In this document: positions 13,212 to 15,116 of the stretch, piece after piece
How positions within the stretch are numbered: position 1 is the first letter of the stretch
How the letters are laid out: the number at the start of each line of letters is the position of its first letter
NCBI GenBank assembly: GCA_035647435.1
Contig: DASRNM010000143.1
Coordinates: 1-15,116, forward strand
Direction of reading: 5' to 3'
DNA: 15,116 nt
Source: JAAZFZ01 sp035647435
GTDB lineage: Bacteria; Bacillota; Clostridia; Oscillospirales; Acutalibacteraceae
The notes under the pieces: generated by a model
Database searches by the model: none
What the model was told of the DNA's origin: nothing
What the model saw: only the letters and a program-made list of their open reading frames with translations
Position numbers and translations under genes: made by a program

Positions 13212-14888
13212 ATGCTGGAAAGCCTTAAAATCGAAAATATCGCCATAGTCGAAAGTGCACAGCTTGAACTTTCAGAAGGTTTGAATGTTTTGACTGGTGA
13301 AACAGGTGCAGGTAAATCTATTATAATAGATTCTTTAAACGCAGTTCTCGGCGAGAGGACTTCGCGTGAGCTTGTCAGAACAGGCGCCTCAAACGCTAAA
13401 GTTACAGCGCTTTTCTCGAACGTAAATGAAAGCGTCAAGGCTAAACTTGCACAATTAGGGATTGATGACACGCAAGACGGCACACTGCTGTTGCAGCGCT
13501 CTATAAGCATTGACGGCAAGAACTCATGCAGAGTTAACGGTAATCCGCTAACTGCAACAATGCTCAAAAGCATTGGCAGAGAGCTAATTAATATCCATGG
13601 TCAGCACGATAGTCAGTCGCTTCTTTCACCCGAAACTCACTATCTCTATATTGATAAACTTGCATGCAATTCAGAGATTCTCAACGAATACAAAGCAGAG
13701 TTTTCGCGGTTAAACTCACTCAAAAAAGAACTTAACGGTCTTCGCATGGACGAAGACGAAAAGAGCAGAAGGCTTGATATACTTAATTTTCAGATAAATG
13801 AGCTCGAATCTGCTGATTTAAGAGTTGGTGAGCGTGAGGAGCTATCTAAACAAAAAAGGTTTTATCAGAATTCAGAAAAGGTTACTAATGCTTTAAGAAT
13901 GGCGTATGAAGCTATTGGCGGCAACGACGAAGAAGTCGGCGCACTCAGTTTAATTGAAACTGCGGCGAATAACCTTGAAACGGCGGGGGAGTATCTTGCT
14001 GAAATTTCTGAAACGGCTCAAGGCATGCGCAGTATCTCATATGATATTGAGGAGTATTTTGAAGAAGTTCGCAGCATATTTTTTTCGCTCGAATATGACC
14101 CTCAAACACTAAATGAGATTGAAGAAAGGCTCGATATGCTTTATCGCCTTGCAAGAAAATACGGCGAAAATGAAGAAGAAATGCTTGATTTTCTTGAAAA
14201 AACAAAAGATGAAGCCGATAGAATTGCGCTATCAGATGAGAGAATAATTGAAATCGAAACAGAAATTAAATCTGCTTATAAAAAAGCATTAACTTTGGCC
14301 GAAAAGCTCAGCGAAAGCAGAAGAATTGCGGGCGAAAAGTTTGCAAGGGATGTCAAAAATGAGCTTTGTTTTCTTGATATGCCTTCAGTTGATTTTTTAG
14401 TTTCTCAGAGAAAGACAGAATTGAACTCAACCGGGGCAGATAGCATTGAGTTTTTAATTAGTGCTAATGTTGGTGAAGTACCAAAACCGATTGCAAAAAT
14501 TGCATCAGGTGGTGAATTGTCAAGAATTATGCTTGCGATTAAGAATGTGTTATCTGATACGGATAATATTCAAACCCTCATTTTTGATGAGATTGATACA
14601 GGTGTCAGTGGCCGTGCAGCACAAAAAATTGCAAGAAAGCTCAGAGATGTTTCGAAAGGCAGGCAAGTTGTGTGTGTAACCCACCTTGCGCAGATAGCTG
14701 CACAAGCAGATAATCACATAAAAATCAGCAAATCTGTACATAATGATAAAACATTTACAAAAGTCAATAATCTTGACCTTCAAGGCAGAAAAATTGAGCT
14801 TGCACGCATTATTAGCGGTCTTGATGATGTGACCGACCTTCAACTTAGTACGGCAGCTGAATTGTTGAGAGTTGCAGGAAACGCATAA
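13212..14888 (+). CDS. recN: DNA repair protein RecN (SMC-like ATPase)
   Basis: RecN is an SMC-like ATPase recruited early to DNA double-strand breaks, where it tethers ends and helps RecA. The 558-aa product has the N-terminal Walker A GETGAGKS at 29-36, followed by IIIDSLNAVLGER. NIHGQHDSQSLL is a Q-loop-like family segment. A long charged coiled-coil region follows (about 150-380). The C-terminal half-site has the signature ASGGELSR at 431-438, Walker B LIFDEID with D459 and E460, and VTHLAQIAA. ATG 13212 follows the argR stop by 18 nt with only a modest GGTGTGA at 13201-13207. I see no LexA-type palindrome upstream, so SOS control is not evident and transcription probably comes from upstream. 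A strong terminator follows it. Confidence 0.97.
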   Translation: MLESLKIENIAIVESAQLELSEGLNVLTGETGAGKSIIIDSLNAVLGERTSRELVRTGASNAKVTALFSNVNESVKAKLAQLGIDDTQDGTLLLQRSISIDGKNSCRVNGNPLTATMLKSIGRELINIHGQHDSQSLLSPETHYLYIDKLACNSEILNEYKAEFSRLNSLKKELNGLRMDEDEKSRRLDILNFQINELESADLRVGEREELSKQKRFYQNSEKVTNALRMAYEAIGGNDEEVGALSLIETAANNLETAGEYLAEISETAQGMRSISYDIEEYFEEVRSIFFSLEYDPQTLNEIEERLDMLYRLARKYGENEEEMLDFLEKTKDEADRIALSDERIIEIETEIKSAYKKALTLAEKLSESRRIAGEKFARDVKNELCFLDMPSVDFLVSQRKTELNSTGADSIEFLISANVGEVPKPIAKIASGGELSRIMLAIKNVLSDTDNIQTLIFDEIDTGVSGRAAQKIARKLRDVSKGRQVVCVTHLAQIAAQADNHIKISKSVHNDKTFTKVNNLDLQGRKIELARIISGLDDVTDLQLSTAAELLRVAGNA

Positions 14889-14910
14889 ATTAAATTATAT
14901 TTTAAAATTG

Positions 14911-14953
14911 ATAAACCGCAGGTTTTTTTGACCTGCGGTTTATCTGTGTTTTT
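14911..14953 (+). terminator. Intrinsic terminator after recN
   Basis: Bases 14911-14923 and 14931-14943 form a perfect 13-bp stem with a GC-rich core (CCGCAGG pairing with CCTGCGG) and the 7-nt loop TTTTTTG. A T-rich tail with five consecutive Ts at 14949-14953 follows after CTGTG. It starts 22 nt after the recN stop and probably ends the whole housekeeping transcript. The upstream side is A/T-rich, so weak termination from the opposite strand is possible. Confidence 0.85.
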
Positions 14954-15116
14954 ATTAAATATCAATTTACTAAAAAAATTTGATGAAAAAAATAATATGA
15001 TTTTCCAAATACTGCCTGACCATTTGGATTCTATGAATATTCGCAATTATTATATTACAAACTAAACTCTTTTAAACGTTTTTGAAGATGCACCATATAT
15101 AGATTAATCTTTATTC
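14954..15116. other. AT-rich non-coding end of the window
   Basis: About 160 bases follow the recN terminator. I see no open frame with a ribosome-binding site, no tRNA and no clear promoter. A short inverted repeat, CCAAAT at 15005-15010 and ATTTGG at 15022-15027, has an 11-nt loop and no T-tract, so I assign it no role. Confidence 0.4.

Noticed and set aside
15005..15027. Short inverted repeat CCAAAT / ATTTGG near the window end
   Set aside because: Six A/T-rich pairs around an 11-nt loop, with no T-tract and no neighbouring gene, can easily occur by chance in AT-rich DNA.
14840..15046. A 68-codon - strand open frame over the recN end and its terminator
   Set aside because: It crosses a 13-bp terminator stem and the recN coding end, has lysine- and phenylalanine-rich low-complexity sequence and no Shine-Dalgarno that I can support.

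Overview
The window is AT-rich, every gene lies on the + strand, and most neighbours overlap or nearly touch. The gene order is the sporulation and housekeeping cluster of endospore-forming Firmicutes: spoIIIAA-AH, then asp23/yqhY, nusB, a TsaD/Kae1-like gene, xseA, xseB, ispA, dxs, tlyA, nadK, argR and recN. Three points favour a class Clostridia organism (possibly the Oscillospiraceae/Ruminococcaceae side) over Bacillus: accB-accC are missing after spoIIIAH, a TsaD-like gene stands where B. subtilis has folD, and nadK lies between tlyA and argR. The lineage is inferred from synteny only.

Region 1 (1-5033) is a leader and the eight-gene spoIIIA operon. Its products build the channel, or feeding tube, between mother cell and forespore: an ATPase (AA), membrane platform proteins (AB-AF) and ring-forming proteins (AG, AH). 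All eight genes look intact. The junctions are very tight. The 3' end of spoIIIAA overlaps spoIIIAB by 86 nt in another frame.

Region 2 (5030-14888) is a housekeeping run. It opens with a strong predicted extended -10 sigma-A promoter directly after spoIIIAH, which serves asp23 and probably everything downstream. The genes cover envelope homeostasis (Asp23), transcription antitermination (NusB), a divergent Kae1/TsaD ATPase, exonuclease VII (XseA and XseB), isoprenoid synthesis (Dxs makes DXP; IspA makes farnesyl diphosphate), rRNA 2'-O-methylation (TlyA), NADP supply (NadK), arginine control (ArgR) and double-strand break repair (RecN). A GC-rich hairpin followed at a distance by seven Ts separates asp23 from nusB and may attenuate transcription.

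Region 3 (14889-15116) holds a perfect 13-bp terminator stem after recN and then AT-rich sequence in which I see no gene.

I see no mobile element, CRISPR array, RNA gene or defence system, and no convincing new multi-gene system. The points most worth a second look are the 8-bp inverted repeat that frames the Shine-Dalgarno of asp23, the asp23-nusB hairpin, the TsaD-like paralogue in the folD position, and the overprinted spoIIIAA/spoIIIAB junction.
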